Position numbers and translations under genes: made by a program. From positions 1,521,768 through 1,585,767 of the forward strand of contig JAJUBI010000007.1 in assembly GCA_022419385.1 (NCBI GenBank): DNA of 64,000 bases. The letters run 5' to 3'. This stretch comes from Paraconiothyrium sp. Pb-2020 (Eukaryota; Ascomycota; Dothideomycetes; Pleosporales; Didymosphaeriaceae). The notes beneath the pieces were generated by a model, which saw only the letters and a list, made by a program, of their open reading frames with translations, was not told the origin of the DNA and searched no databases. Below are positions 21,941 through 32,834 of the stretch, piece after piece (the stretch's first letter is position 1; every line of letters starts with the position of its first letter).

Positions 21941-23532
21941 TCCTAACAAGAGCCGCTAGTAGCGGCTTAGCATACAGTCAAGGTGAACTGGAAAGGTTCA
22001 GAAAGCGTTTGACAGGGTCAGCTGCAGGAGGAGTGCTGTGTATGCTGCACGTTTTTAGGCCGGGGCTAGTCCCGGTGACTGCATGCGTTTGTCGATCACA
22101 TTAGCAGGCCGACTTCTTGGAACGGAATAAGGCCGCCTCGAAGAGGAATATCAATTGAAAAGGCTAAATGAAGTCGAGTCTATTCTCGAAGTGGTCATCC
22201 AAATGTGACCTTTCAAACGTGTAGCAAACAGTCGTTGTGAAGGAAGATGGTCACACAGTTGACGGAGGATGTTCAAATCATGGCTCCGCGGCTCGGTAGC
22301 GCAACAGCGGCGTGGCTGCAGGTTGATTCTAGCAGCGACCAGCTATGGGGCCGGGATTACCGAATCCATAACGGAATCTTGAAGGGTGGATCATTGCCGT
22401 AACGCGAGTGCATAGCGTCTTGGCGAGGCGGGCTTCTCCAGTTTTTGAGGACTTCCCCGCACCTTTATTGGGGTGGTTAATTCCCCGAGCTGGAAGTCTC
22501 GTCGGATACTTGACGGTTCCTCCTATAAGCACTTGACAAGATGCAGAAATGTGGTGCGATCATAGACTCATGTAAGGAAGTGTTTTGCACTGGACATCCC
22601 ACGGATCAGATATGTCGTGGCGCGCGCATCTCACTCCGAGGAACAGATGGCTAAACACAAGCAAACGGCACTGTAAAGGTATGGTTATGTGCCGATTGAA
22701 CCAGGGCTTTCTTACCGGCAGCAGTCCGCGGGTCTGCCGTGTCTCCAAGAGCTTCGAGCTCATTGAATGCGCCCCTGCAATGGCACGCTGTACATCGGTG
22801 ACGTATGCGTTGGCAAGATCAGGCGCGCCAGCAGAATATGCAGGAACTCGCGAGCGGACCAGCCAGGAACGACAAGGCAGCCGATGGCTAGAAATGATGC
22901 GTGGAAGCAGGAATGTGAGGTTTGAGTAGAGCTCCGGATGCAGCCATGGGGACCCCGCAGAACCTAGGACAGAACGAGTCTCGCTTGAATCACGTGCGTA
23001 AGCTTTTCACTCTGGCACCTTCTATATGAGGAAAGAAGCTTAGGCCATGGTCTGTAGATCAGAAGGTACATTAATTATCGTACGTCATCCCATATTCCTC
23101 TGGCTAGGAACACAATCTTGAAGTTAGCAATGCTGTAGTGCTCTTAAGGAGCACAGCACAAAACTGCGCGAGCCTGTGCGTCGTGCTACAGAACTCTTCG
23201 AAACATCTTCGCATGGTGTCTTAGCACTGTACCTGCCGCTTGACCGCTTCCGCGGTGTTACTCGTTCGCATGCCGTAGAGCTTGGACAACGAAGCTCTGC
23301 GCATTGAATGGAACCTTGCTCTTCTAGGTGATCGCAAGTTTCGATACAAACAGCCTTTAGGCTTCCGCGAGTTATTCTGCGCCCATTTCCGTCCGGGTTT
23401 CGATGTCTAGCTCCGCTGACGGGCCGCTCGTCGGAACCAGGTAACGGATGGCATACCCTTTAGAGTATAACCCAGACTACACCGCCCACCAGGATTCAAA
23501 AGTAAGCTACCCCACATGTCAACAGCACGACG
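21941..23532. other. Interval without a recognisable gene
   Basis: About 1.6 kb upstream of GH2 and downstream of the pseudokinase gene. Open frames are short and without family signals. I see nothing further in it. Confidence 0.45.
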
Positions 23533-25740
23533 CTACGGGAGCAGCAAACGAGGCTTCCATCGACTTGGCTGCACCACTGCATTCGATGGACTCGGAGATC
23601 GGTCTGAGTCCGGTGTGATTGGTGTTCTGAAAGATCGCGGCGAGACGGGTGAAAGAGGCGAAAGGGGCGGTGATGTCTCATATCTTGTATCCACGGGTGA
23701 CGTTTCGAATCTCGTATCGACGGGTGATGGCAGCGGCGATTCCTCGAATCTTAAACTGACAGGTGATTCCTCGAATCTCGCGCTGACAGGTGATCTTGTA
23801 TTGACTGGTGGTGGTACCGGCTTCTTCGAGAACGAGGTCCACATTTCGTCGTCATCGACCTCTGAAATTCCGGAAAGCGTTGACCGTTCCGAGTAAGAGT
23901 TGAGTATGGAAGACATGCGAGAAGAGGATGAAGACTCTCGAATAGTATCGGCGTCTGAAGATGCTGATGAGATAGAGGAGCCCGAGATCGACGAAGCGCG
24001 ATTAGATTCTGTCCACCCTCCATCTGAGCCCGCCCGTAAGGATGCCGCAGGACGGAAATCATGCTTATGCGCACCACAGTGTATATCGGCGTCGGGCATC
24101 GTAGTGTACTCAAGCAAGATGTCTGTAAGCTGTGAGTGGACCTGTCTCGCGCTTGGGCGCATGTGCGCGTTCCTGCTCAGCATAGTCCGGACAAGTATCA
24201 GAATGTGCGGTATTGCTACAAACTCCTCGTGTTCAAATGTTGAGGCTGACGTTTCCAGGATCTTCATCCAAGACTCGACCTTGTCCATATTGGCATGATA
24301 CGATGAGTCCGTCCGCGAATTCTTCCCTCCCGCGTTCACCTTCTCTTTCTGCTTCGTTGACCTGTGTTTGAGGAAGTCATTAGGCTTCTTCTTGAGCATG
24401 AAAGTTACCATCTCAACGAAAACGCAACCAAGCGAGAATACGTCTGCCTGCTCAGTTTCATGCACCCGCGATCTCTGACGCGGCTGTATAGGTTGCTTGG
24501 ACAGTCTTCTGAAGCCAAAGTTGAAACCGGAGAACTCGTTTGTGGGTGACTTTGTCAACTTCTGGCGGGAAGCGCTACTATTTGATGAACCGGATGAGCT
24601 CTTGCTCGCAACGGATGGTTTCCGCCGCGTACCAACGATAGGCGGAGGCGCTACGACATCGGGTTCGATCGAAGCGGGCGTGTGCTGTGTCTCTGCTGCC
24701 CCGTATATGTACGCGTCCATTGGATCCGGCTTCTTGTCTCTTGTGAAGGTGGACAAACTTGCGATATCGCTAAATGCTATCTTGTTGTTCTCATCTATGA
24801 TAATATTCGAGGGGCGGATAGCAGAATGGCAATAGCCATTGCGGTGTAGCGTTGCGACGGCATCCGAAAGACACAGCATCCAATTGAGAACCAGCTGTCT
24901 CCGCTCCGGTTTGGAAAGCCTTTTGTACTGTGGGGGTTCTCGGTGGTCGATGAAAGTCTTCAGTGTATGTTGACCTACGAAGTTGGTTAAAGTATAACCG
25001 AACCCTTTGGAGGTGTAGGATGCCCAAACCGGGGCAATATGCTCATGCTCAACCATCTGCGCGCTCTCTACGTCCATGATGTAGTCTTCTTCATATGCAA
25101 AGGTAGACTCTGCGTTGCCCAATGCAAATTTCCTCCTGACGTACACTTCGTGGGGCTTCTTGGGTAGATGCACTCGCGACCATGGCTGGAGGGCGACGGC
25201 GGGGGGCAGTCCCATGACGAACTCCAAGGGTATCTGCTCGTTGGACGCATAATCGACGTGTACGCCCGGTCCGAGCACGCGCAGTAAGAAGGAAAATTGT
25301 GTTTGATAAAAGCGAATGTTTGCTTGATCGTCGCGTCTGTTGGTCAAGGCGAGCTGTTCGATATCTTCCATGGACAGGGGGAGGTCGTCGTCATCCCAGC
25401 TCTTTTCGACGACAGCGAATATCCGATCCGCCTCGCCGATCTCGACTAGTATGAGGAACAAGCGCCGGGCCTTCTCCAGGATCCATTCCAGGTAGGTGTC
25501 ATCGGTGAGGTCCCCAAAGCCCACGGGCCTGCTGAGCCATTCTCTTTCCTTGGGCTGCAGCCTCGAGTTCACATAGTCCTCATCCACCTTCTCGTCGATT
25601 CTTTCCTCGGTCCACCATATCTGCTGCAGGGCATACTGCGGGGTAACGAGCGAATGGCCACCGTAGCCGTAGATCAAAGCATTGAGTGCGACCGTCTGAT
25701 CATTGACCACATTGTTCAGCGTTCGCGCTGTCATGGTCAC
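23533..25740 (-). CDS. Protein kinase-fold protein, predicted catalytically dead (pseudokinase)
   Basis: Single exon, 735 aa. The kinase-like fold spans about residues 190-550. The catalytic loop reads CHSAIRPSNIII: histidine 305 is kept but the catalytic aspartate of HRD is alanine (A307) and the usual lysine is arginine (R309). The magnesium motif DFG is D325-I-A. A later segment, ADVFSLGCVFVEMVTFML, is the clear kinase F-helix, so the fold is intact. An N-terminal helical region (1-190) has no recognised domain. A serine-rich segment at 370-410 lies inside the kinase fold as an activation-loop-side insert. The C-terminal 120 residues are S/P-rich with nine-residue repeats. It is likely a scaffold or regulator; known fungal relatives often keep a DIRPSN or DIKPSN loop. 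Confidence 0.8.
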   Translation of the reverse strand: MTMTARTLNNVVNDQTVALNALIYGYGGHSLVTPQYALQQIWWTEERIDEKVDEDYVNSRLQPKEREWLSRPVGFGDLTDDTYLEWILEKARRLFLILVEIGEADRIFAVVEKSWDDDDLPLSMEDIEQLALTNRRDDQANIRFYQTQFSFLLRVLGPGVHVDYASNEQIPLEFVMGLPPAVALQPWSRVHLPKKPHEVYVRRKFALGNAESTFAYEEDYIMDVESAQMVEHEHIAPVWASYTSKGFGYTLTNFVGQHTLKTFIDHREPPQYKRLSKPERRQLVLNWMLCLSDAVATLHRNGYCHSAIRPSNIIIDENNKIAFSDIASLSTFTRDKKPDPMDAYIYGAAETQHTPASIEPDVVAPPPIVGTRRKPSVASKSSSGSSNSSASRQKLTKSPTNEFSGFNFGFRRLSKQPIQPRQRSRVHETEQADVFSLGCVFVEMVTFMLKKKPNDFLKHRSTKQKEKVNAGGKNSRTDSSYHANMDKVESWMKILETSASTFEHEEFVAIPHILILVRTMLSRNAHMRPSARQVHSQLTDILLEYTTMPDADIHCGAHKHDFRPAASLRAGSDGGWTESNRASSISGSSISSASSDADTIRESSSSSRMSSILNSYSERSTLSGISEVDDDEMWTSFSKKPVPPPVNTRSPVSARFEESPVSLRFEESPLPSPVDTRFETSPVDTRYETSPPLSPLSPVSPRSFRTPITPDSDRSPSPSNAVVQPSRWKPRLLLP
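23672..23809 (-). repeat. 27-nt tandem repeat inside the pseudokinase coding region
   Basis: Units of 27 nt at 23672-23698, 23699-23725, 23738-23764 and 23765-23791, with a 12-nt spacer at 23726-23737 and a partial unit to 23809. They encode nine-residue repeats of the type SPVxxRFEE/T in a proline- and serine-rich tail. The last two full units are nearly identical. Confidence 0.85.
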
Positions 25741-27661
25741 GTATCGAAGTGGATGCGCGCGCTATCCGCGATGGGGCGAGCTGGTGTTCCTCGTCGCTGC
25801 CGTGGAGTGGTGCTCATGTCGGGTTGTGGGGTGAAGGTGAAGGGACAGCACGAGGGACAGCAGTAGTGTTAAATCGCTATCCGAGCTGTACCAGGCACCC
25901 TGTAGCACCGTCCGCCCCGGAGGCGTTGTTAGTGGCGAGCGGCATGGCAGTGAATGAGGGCATGCTCCGGGTCGCGGTATCTTAGCGCCAGGTGGCCAAT
26001 CAGCGGCGGCCGTCGAGAAGGGATCCAGCATGGCACCAGCTCCCGCGGTGGCCTCTGCCCAAGAATACACCGGAGCCGCTCATGTGAATTGAACCGGGGC
26101 TCCAGCGTGGCCGGGGTGTGGACGTCAGCCCACGACGGCGACTTTTCGAATTGGCTCTGCAGACGCACGCCAACGGCAATGCGGAAAGGCGGTTCCCCGC
26201 CTCTCGGTGCAGTGCATGTCAGCAAGCGGCCGTAGGTAGGTCTGCCTGAAGCGTGGCGGCTAAAGGTGTGATATCCAGACGTCTTATGTGCGTCCAGACT
26301 CGCGAATGCCCTCGCCGCGTTACACAGCAGCAGCGCGTCGTCGCATGGGCGAGGACCAGGGCGCCGTGGCCTCAGTCGCCGTCGCACGCAAAAGAGGCAG
26401 CTGGCCTGGAGGCCGCCGGAGGATTTGGGCGGGTGCTGCAGAGCAACGCGTCCGGCATCTGCTATCGCGCAATCACGCCCGCATCTCTCCTCGTGGTGAC
26501 GGCTGGCCCTCGTCTTGCGTGTGCCTAGCGCTAGAGCCTGCACCATGTATTGACGAGATAGGACACGACGCGCTTTCTGCCGTGCTTGTGTACAATCACG
26601 GTAATCGGCCTCAGCCCAGACCTGAGGCTACACTATCACGAACCCAACGCACGGCACATGTAATCTCGCGACTCGTCTGTGTAGCGTGACACGCTTCGGC
26701 GGCGTCTGAACGTCTCCATCCGACGAGTCTTCGTCCCGGCGGCTGAGTTGGCGTCGGGCAAACACCAGCGGGCGGATGGCCGTGGTGCGCGCAGCCGCCG
26801 CCGTTGTGCCTCATGAGGCCGCCCATGACGCCGAGGACGAAGGGAAACGTGAAGGTCGCGTGTGAAAGTGGGCGGGCACGGACGGCGGACCCATATTTCT
26901 GGCCAAATGCCCCGTCCCGCCTGCACTCGGCCTAACGTCCCACGGCCCAGTGTGGTTCGCTGAGCCCTCGCGACCTTCTTCCGCAAGGGGCAGGTGCCCG
27001 AAATCCGGACGTCTTGAGCGAGACACGACCTTCTCGCATCGTCGCCTGCTGGTGTCGCCGCATGGCGGAAGCTGCAGAACAGAAGAGGAACGTCCAGATC
27101 GTTCGAGCATGCAGAGCTGCTGCGGGCCGATTCTGGGGTCGTTCACAGGGTTCAACAGTGAATGGGCCTCCTCAGGGTCCTGGCCGGCACCCATGGCGCT
27201 GGGCATCGGTAGCGACTGATCTGCGACTCATCGTTTGCAAGGATCTCCGCCAACTTGACCAAGCCTAGACGCGCTTCAAGATAAGAGAAATGTAGCCCTC
27301 TGATGTCCACGTTGAAGGGTACTTTTGGATATTCTCGGCGCTCCGATCCCTTCGTACCACGCCTCCACGCTATCGGCATCCGACGTACCCTCATCCCACG
27401 CACCACCTCGCTCCGACATTCCTGCTCCCGACCCTTACACCATGTCTGCACCACTGACGAGACGCATCATAGGCGAAGAAACACCACACACAGACCTTCC
27501 TCCGACAGCCCGCGCACCTGCAGCCTTCTAGAAGCTCTACCACATGCAATCATACATGTTCCTCCCACACCCCACTCACCTCCTCTCTCGTGTCTACACC
27601 ACTAACACACCATGCTCGAGCCACGTTCCTCCTGCATCCGCACGCTGCCGCCCAGGTTTCT
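25741..27661. other. Interval without a recognisable gene, GC-rich
   Basis: About 1.9 kb between the pseudokinase start and the 3' end of the Bys1-like gene. Open frames are long for chance only because the region is GC-rich; their products are R-, P- and S-rich with no motif. Probably a long 5' regulatory region of the pseudokinase gene. Confidence 0.45.
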
Positions 27662-28304
27662 TCACACCTTCCCCGACACAACGAGCACTATATCCTTATC
27701 TGCAGCATTATCCCTCGTCACATCCCCAACATCCTCCCCATTCGGCCACTCGATAGTCCCCGCACCCTCACTCGTCACCTTGACATCCTGGCCCTTGAAC
27801 GGCGCCCCGTTGACAGCATCGAGATTGTACCTGTGCGCACCGTCAACACCCACAAATACCCATACGTTGCCATGCATTGCCATAGACAACCAATGAGGAA
27901 GCTCAAGAGCCGGGGATAACCGAGAGGGGACTCACCACACCCTGTCTCCCGCGAGAGTGTAGCCTAGGATCTGCAGAGGCGCGCTGTTGTACAGCCCTTC
28001 GATGTCTTTGGACATTTTGATCGCGACCCCCGTCGTGCTGTTGCTGTTGCCGAAGCGCCCGACGTGGAGGTTCTCGGCCCAGGCGCCACCTGTGCACCGT
28101 CAGCGAGTATTCATGCATGTGGGCGAATCGTCTAAGATGGGCGTACGTACCTGCTGCAACTTCGATACGGTTTCCAATCGGAGCACCCGTCGCATCAGGA
28201 ACGACCCAAACGTAGAACGGGTCCGGACTGGTGTTGACGACGATGCTGGAGCCTGTTGCGGCGACGGCCGAGATCAAGGCGAAGACGGGTGTCAGGAGGC
28301 GCAT
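27662..28304 (-). CDS. Small secreted Bys1/thaumatin-like antigen protein
   Basis: Three exons, 28151-28304, 27936-28089 and 27662-27830 (introns 61 and 105 nt), sum to 477 nt, giving 158 aa. The signal peptide is MRLLTPVFALISAVAATG. The mature part has the Bys1-family pattern: an early beta strand SIVVNTSPDPFYVWVV, then VAAGGAWAENL, then SAPLQILGYTL and YNLDAVNGAPFKGQDVKV. The family was named for a yeast-phase protein of Blastomyces and resembles thaumatin-like folds; it is extracellular or wall-associated and its biochemical role is not settled. No cysteine cluster is present, unlike true thaumatins. Neighbour and same strand as the LPMO-like gene. Confidence 0.8.
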
Positions 28305-28374
28305 GGTAACAAGACTGTGCTTGAGCGAAAGACTACAGTTGGTGATGGATAGGCCATAATGAGGAATCGGGTAG

Positions 28375-28381
28375 GTTTATA
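28375..28381 (-). promoter_or_regulatory. Probable TATA box of the Bys1-like gene
   Basis: Reads TATAAAC on the minus strand, 71 bp before the start codon. Confidence 0.4.
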
Positions 28382-28791
28382 TCGTGAACCAACTTGCCGT
28401 GATCTCCTTGCACGTTTCGAAATATTGATACACAAGTGTACAAGACTCCTTAGAGAGCAATTTCTCTAGCTCCTTGCCGGGTCAATGCACGATGTTGCGC
28501 AGGGAGGCTGATGGTGCCACAGTACCTGGCGTAGGAGTAACAATGCCCACCCGCAGAGAAGGCTATTCGCCAAAGGCACGCTTAGCCGTAATTCGATGGC
28601 GTTTCAAATGTTATTTGATGATATACGGACTGACTTGCGATTTACGTACAATGCTCGGGATCAAGAAAATATTTAGCCAGTTTGCGTAACCTCATCTATT
28701 CGAACTCGCAACACCATGTATAGCACAACGTTAGCCAGGGTTGACATTGAACTCGGGACGCCAAACTCTTGACAAGTTGTCAGCCACAGGC
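28382..28791. other. Intergenic interval
   Basis: Upstream of the Bys1-like gene and downstream of the LPMO-like gene. No coding signal seen. Confidence 0.45.
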
Positions 28792-29721
28792 CTACCCGAA
28801 GATATCTGTTTGTGCGCCGTTCGACCATCCGCATTTCTCGTTGTATCCGGGGCTAACACCGTCCGCCGTCTTGATGTTGTTTCCATCCTGCTGGTGCCAG
28901 GCAATCATCTGCTTAGCGCCCTTCACACACTTCGACGTGTCGTCTGCGCAGTACACAGGCGCCCGGGCTGTCGCAACAGGGTTTGTGGACTTTGCGTTCG
29001 TGACCCTGCACTTGTATCCCGCCATGTACCTATTCGATATCAGCATGTGACACCATCGTGACCATAGAACAAAGGAGAGTCTGGAAACAAGAGTTCCTTA
29101 CATGTTAGGTTGTCCGCAGCCATCGGGTACCCACAGCCACGCACAGTGGCAGCCCTCCTCGGGACACGCCGGTAGATCCGGAACCTGATACGTTGCCAGC
29201 CTCTTCCACGGCGTATGCTGCAGCGTGCTGAACACAACCAAATTCTCCATCGTCACTTTCGTAAGGTCACTCTCATAGCTGATTGCCCATGCCGTCCCCG
29301 CCGCATTCGTCTCATTGTACGTATGCATCGCGCCATCCTCGAGGCACCCACTTCCCGGTCCCTCCCAGGAGTTCCAGTCATCAGGATGGTTCTGGCCATC
29401 CGGCCAGTCAGAGGCGCCGCTGCCGTTATCGGTGAGCGTGGTCTGGCCGCGGTTGTGGGCAAGCTCGACCGTGAACTCGCCGTTGGCGGGGAGCTCGAGG
29501 AATTCGCCTACGGGAGGAGGCGCGAGATCGCAGCCACGATCGTGCTGGAACCACCATTGATTTTTGGGGAGGTTCCAGAGGGGGTCGACGGCCGCTTTGG
29601 TGTTTGGGTCATCGTGGTTTGGGTCAGGTCCGCCTTTGCAGTACATGCCTTTGACCCATGCGGCTGTGTGGGCGGAGGCAAGGCTTGTGAGGGTTGCGGT
29701 GAGGAGAGTTGCGCGAAGCAT
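28792..29721 (-). CDS. Secreted copper-monooxygenase-like protein (LPMO, possibly AA14)
   Basis: Exons 29102-29721 and 28792-29029 with a 72-nt intron give 285 aa. A signal peptide (MLRATLLTATLTSLASA) is followed directly by HTAAW, so cleavage would leave His18 as the N-terminal residue, the hallmark of lytic polysaccharide monooxygenases. A second copper-ligand histidine is likely in ELAHNRGQTT or AMHTYNE. Many cysteines (for example CAWLWVPDGCG, CGWSNGAQTDIF) suggest several disulfides. The pattern fits a broad ascomycete secreted family that I tentatively link to AA14, described as xylan-active copper oxidases; that link is from memory. There is no carbohydrate-binding module or GPI signal. 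Confidence 0.72.
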
Positions 29722-30796
29722 GTTGAGTATAATTTGGAAAGACTATGAAGATGCCACAAATGGAAGTGACTGATGGAAGGGGGGAAACAAAGAAAGAAGT
29801 TCGAAGATCAAGGTACAAGACTGATAGAATGAGAAATATGATGAAGACAACCTTGTGGTAGACGTTGTCGTTGTTCATATACTGACTGTTCGTGATCTAC
29901 ATCAGCATGTACCCTCAGTCAAGCCTCCGTTTCCAATAGCGAGATTTGAGCACGGATAAGAGCCATCATCAATCAAATGCCAGAGTAACTACACTTCTAA
30001 AGAACCTCCAGGTCGGACTTGCTCATGACTGGACGTGCTGGGCGGAGTTGGCAAAGAAGTGGACCTAACAGGCCGGGACCAAGCCCAATTGAGGCGATGA
30101 ATAAGCTAGAACACCGAAGCCATTGTCGTCCACGTCTCGGAGAAATGAGATGCTGATGGTCCTGATGATCGGAAGCGGGTTATAGCTGCAGTCGGTAGCC
30201 GAAGCAGGCATGCACTGGTGGTCGAGAGGCAGTCGATGGCGGCTCGTTTTTAGTACTACATCTAGGATTCTTGACCATATGCAGACATTGCAGAGAGTCG
30301 TTCAATGGTCGTACTCTAAGCCTTGCGAAGGTTACGAGGTTGCAGTACGAGTCTCTGTCAGGTAAGTGGTGTGATGTGTCGATGTGTCTTTTGCGGAGTG
30401 GACACACTGAAGCCGAAGCTGAGCACTCCTACAGCAGCATCTCACATCATCGTAGTCCAGTCGTAATGGGAGATTTTCTATGAGCATCTTCCAAGTGCGA
30501 GAAATGAGAGAGCCATTTATACTAAACTTCAGCTCGAAGGAACAATGTGCAGGTACGGCCAAGGGCTGGCTAAGAATAGAGGTAGCGCGTTGCGGGGACG
30601 GCTGTCATTCCGTCCGCGGGAGGCGGCGACCCACGAATGGCAGCGCCTAGATCGGCGAGCCTCGCCAACAACCTTCAATCCACAATGTCAATGCCCTGCA
30701 AACACACCCGTCTCGCGTTTGGCAGGTGGCTTCTTTTGTGAGAACATTCCTCGAAGCGCCTTCCTTCCTTAGTCCATTACAGAGGGCACAGCGAAC
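29722..30796. other. Interval without a recognisable gene
   Basis: Divergent promoter space between the LPMO-like gene and the EAF gene. Short open frames (for example around 30545-30772) have no motif. Confidence 0.45.
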
Positions 30797-32356
30797 ATGG
30801 CGTCACCCATGGTCGAGGGCCGCGTCGATCCTCACAAGAAAGCCCACTTTACACTGCATATCAGCGACGCAATAGCAGACGGCGAGGTGGGAGATTACAC
30901 CAGCGTGAAATGTAACACTCGTCCCATGTCCTTGCCTTCCTGTCGTCTGATCTCCCTTGCGACGAATGCCTTGCTGACCCAACCATCGCCAGACAACCAC
31001 AAGCCCCCTCAGACGACGTCCAAGCGAAGCACCACCCTGACCTCCACGTCCGCCAGCAACTATAGTCTTGCAATCGAGGACGAAAAAGCCGGTGATAACA
31101 AGGACGTTTTCATATTTACTGGGCAGAAGACAGTGCCCAAGAAGTCGTACATCCTGCTGTTCGACCCGAATACGCAGAAAGCAACCCTAGAACCACTCGC
31201 CTCAACGTACACGTTCAACATAACCTCCAAGAACGGCTCAGACATCTCATCCACACACTCTAAGATATATCCCCGCAAGCAGAAAGACGATGCGCCGGAC
31301 GAGGCGGTGGCAGACGACCTCTTTGGCGGAGATAACGACGATAACGGCGACGGCGACCCAGACTCCAACAACCCGTTCGATTTCCGCCATTTCATAAATG
31401 CAGAGAACAAGACCGGCAATGAATCCGAAAATGCGTACGCGTCTTCGCCAGACTATCGCACAGGCACAGGGTCGGCGATGAATACACCCCAACTCACAGC
31501 GCGCAAGCCTGCAGCTACCTCTTCGAAGCCTAAAGTAACATCACAAGCGGCGCCCAAGCCCAAAAAGCGGAAGTCACCAGAGCCAGAGAGCAGAGCGCAG
31601 AAGAAGGTGCCGCCAAAGAAGTCCGCACCCCCGCCTGCGGTACGCTTGGAGCGGCGAGCAACCGATAATAAGCCTGCGCGGAAACCAGCCGGCCCACCAT
31701 CCTCCAAGATCAAATCCTCGGAGATCGTGCATTCATCAGACGAGTCCGACGCCGACGCAGAAGGCGAACCGGACAATGCCTCTTCCCCTCCAGCACAGCC
31801 TTCTCCCTCCCCACCTCGCCGTCATGCCTCGCCCGAATCAGACGAAGACGAAGAGATGGAAGATGTGGTTATTGGAGAGTCACAGCCATCGCAACCTCGC
31901 ACTGGTGCGTTGGCTTCGCTGGGTCTAGGCCAGAGCATCGGGCAAGGCTATGTCAATTCACCTGGAGGCGGCCCGATATCGCTCGCCAGCGCTGCGAGCA
32001 GTGTCCAAGGCTCGCCTGACCCACATACTTTCACACCGCATAAAGCGCGCACAAGGCATCAAGTGGACGATGGGGTCATCGACTTTGGGGATCTCGGAGG
32101 TGGGGCAAGGAGCGAAGATGAAGAGGAAGATGCTGAGGATGATGTTATGCAAGGCATAGAGGAGGATAGGGATGTAGACTCGATACATCTGGGGAGCCCG
32201 GTACAGCAGCAGACGGCTCCTGGCGGTGGCATATCGCTGGAAGTAGAGGCGGACGCGGATGGGGATGCGGAAGAGGAAGAAGAGGATCCACTGCTGAAAG
32301 AGATGATGGAGGGACTTGCTGGTGGAGATAGTAGTGAGGAGAGCGAAGAGGAGTAG
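30797..32356 (+). CDS. ELL-associated factor (EAF) type transcription elongation factor
   Basis: Exons 30797-30911 and 30993-32356. The 81-nt intron (GTAACA donor, CCAG acceptor) has a length divisible by three and no stop, so unspliced sequence reads through; splicing gives SVKYNHKPPQTT, the expected EAF core, and 492 aa. The EAF N-terminal domain covers about residues 10-125, with FIFTGQKTVPKKSYILLFDP and ATLEPLASTYTFNI typical of the family. The rest is low-complexity: an NPFDF motif, a lysine-rich PKPKKRKSPEPES stretch likely to be a nuclear signal, and long acidic runs at the C-terminus. EAF partners ELL to stimulate RNA polymerase II elongation in the nucleus. Confidence 0.85.
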   Translation: MASPMVEGRVDPHKKAHFTLHISDAIADGEVGDYTSVKCNTRPMSLPSCRLISLATNALLTQPSPDNHKPPQTTSKRSTTLTSTSASNYSLAIEDEKAGDNKDVFIFTGQKTVPKKSYILLFDPNTQKATLEPLASTYTFNITSKNGSDISSTHSKIYPRKQKDDAPDEAVADDLFGGDNDDNGDGDPDSNNPFDFRHFINAENKTGNESENAYASSPDYRTGTGSAMNTPQLTARKPAATSSKPKVTSQAAPKPKKRKSPEPESRAQKKVPPKKSAPPPAVRLERRATDNKPARKPAGPPSSKIKSSEIVHSSDESDADAEGEPDNASSPPAQPSPSPPRRHASPESDEDEEMEDVVIGESQPSQPRTGALASLGLGQSIGQGYVNSPGGGPISLASAASSVQGSPDPHTFTPHKARTRHQVDDGVIDFGDLGGGARSEDEEEDAEDDVMQGIEEDRDVDSIHLGSPVQQQTAPGGGISLEVEADADGDAEEEEEDPLLKEMMEGLAGGDSSEESEEE

Positions 32357-32834
32357 TAGCAACAGCTTCTTTGTATTAGTTCGTGACGCGGCAGCGTGTT
32401 TAGAATACCCCCATCGTAGATTAGCCTTATGTACAATATGTTCTGTCAAGTCCTCACACAGTCACTCACGCATAACAAACAAGAAGACAGCATAATGGGC
32501 ACGACATGGATGAAAAGACATGGTATTGCAGGAAGGGGCGCCAGCTCAAGAACGACCCGATCAACCAGCACAGGGCTTTCCCTCGTCCCACAAAGAGTAG
32601 AGTCCGAGTATCTTTCCCTCATAAGTGCAAGGCAACGATGCACTTCCCGCAATCCTCGCTCGTCTCCAAATGTTTGTGATGTTTTTGATTGAGAACTTCT
32701 TGGTGTTGTTAGATCCATGACATCCGTTACATTTTCCGACCCGTGCTCCTACTCCGAAACGACAATATCGAGGTATCTGTTAAGATAGAAGGGGGTATGG
32801 GAAAAGACGCGCTAGGAGGTGCACAGAAGTGCAT
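32357..32834. other. Convergent 3' intergenic interval
   Basis: Space between the 3' ends of the EAF and ribosomal protein S0 genes; probably 3' UTRs. No gene seen. Confidence 0.5.

Noticed and set aside
25929..26546. Minus-strand frame of 205 codons
   Set aside because: Arginine- and proline-rich with no signal, in a GC-rich region with long frames in every direction.
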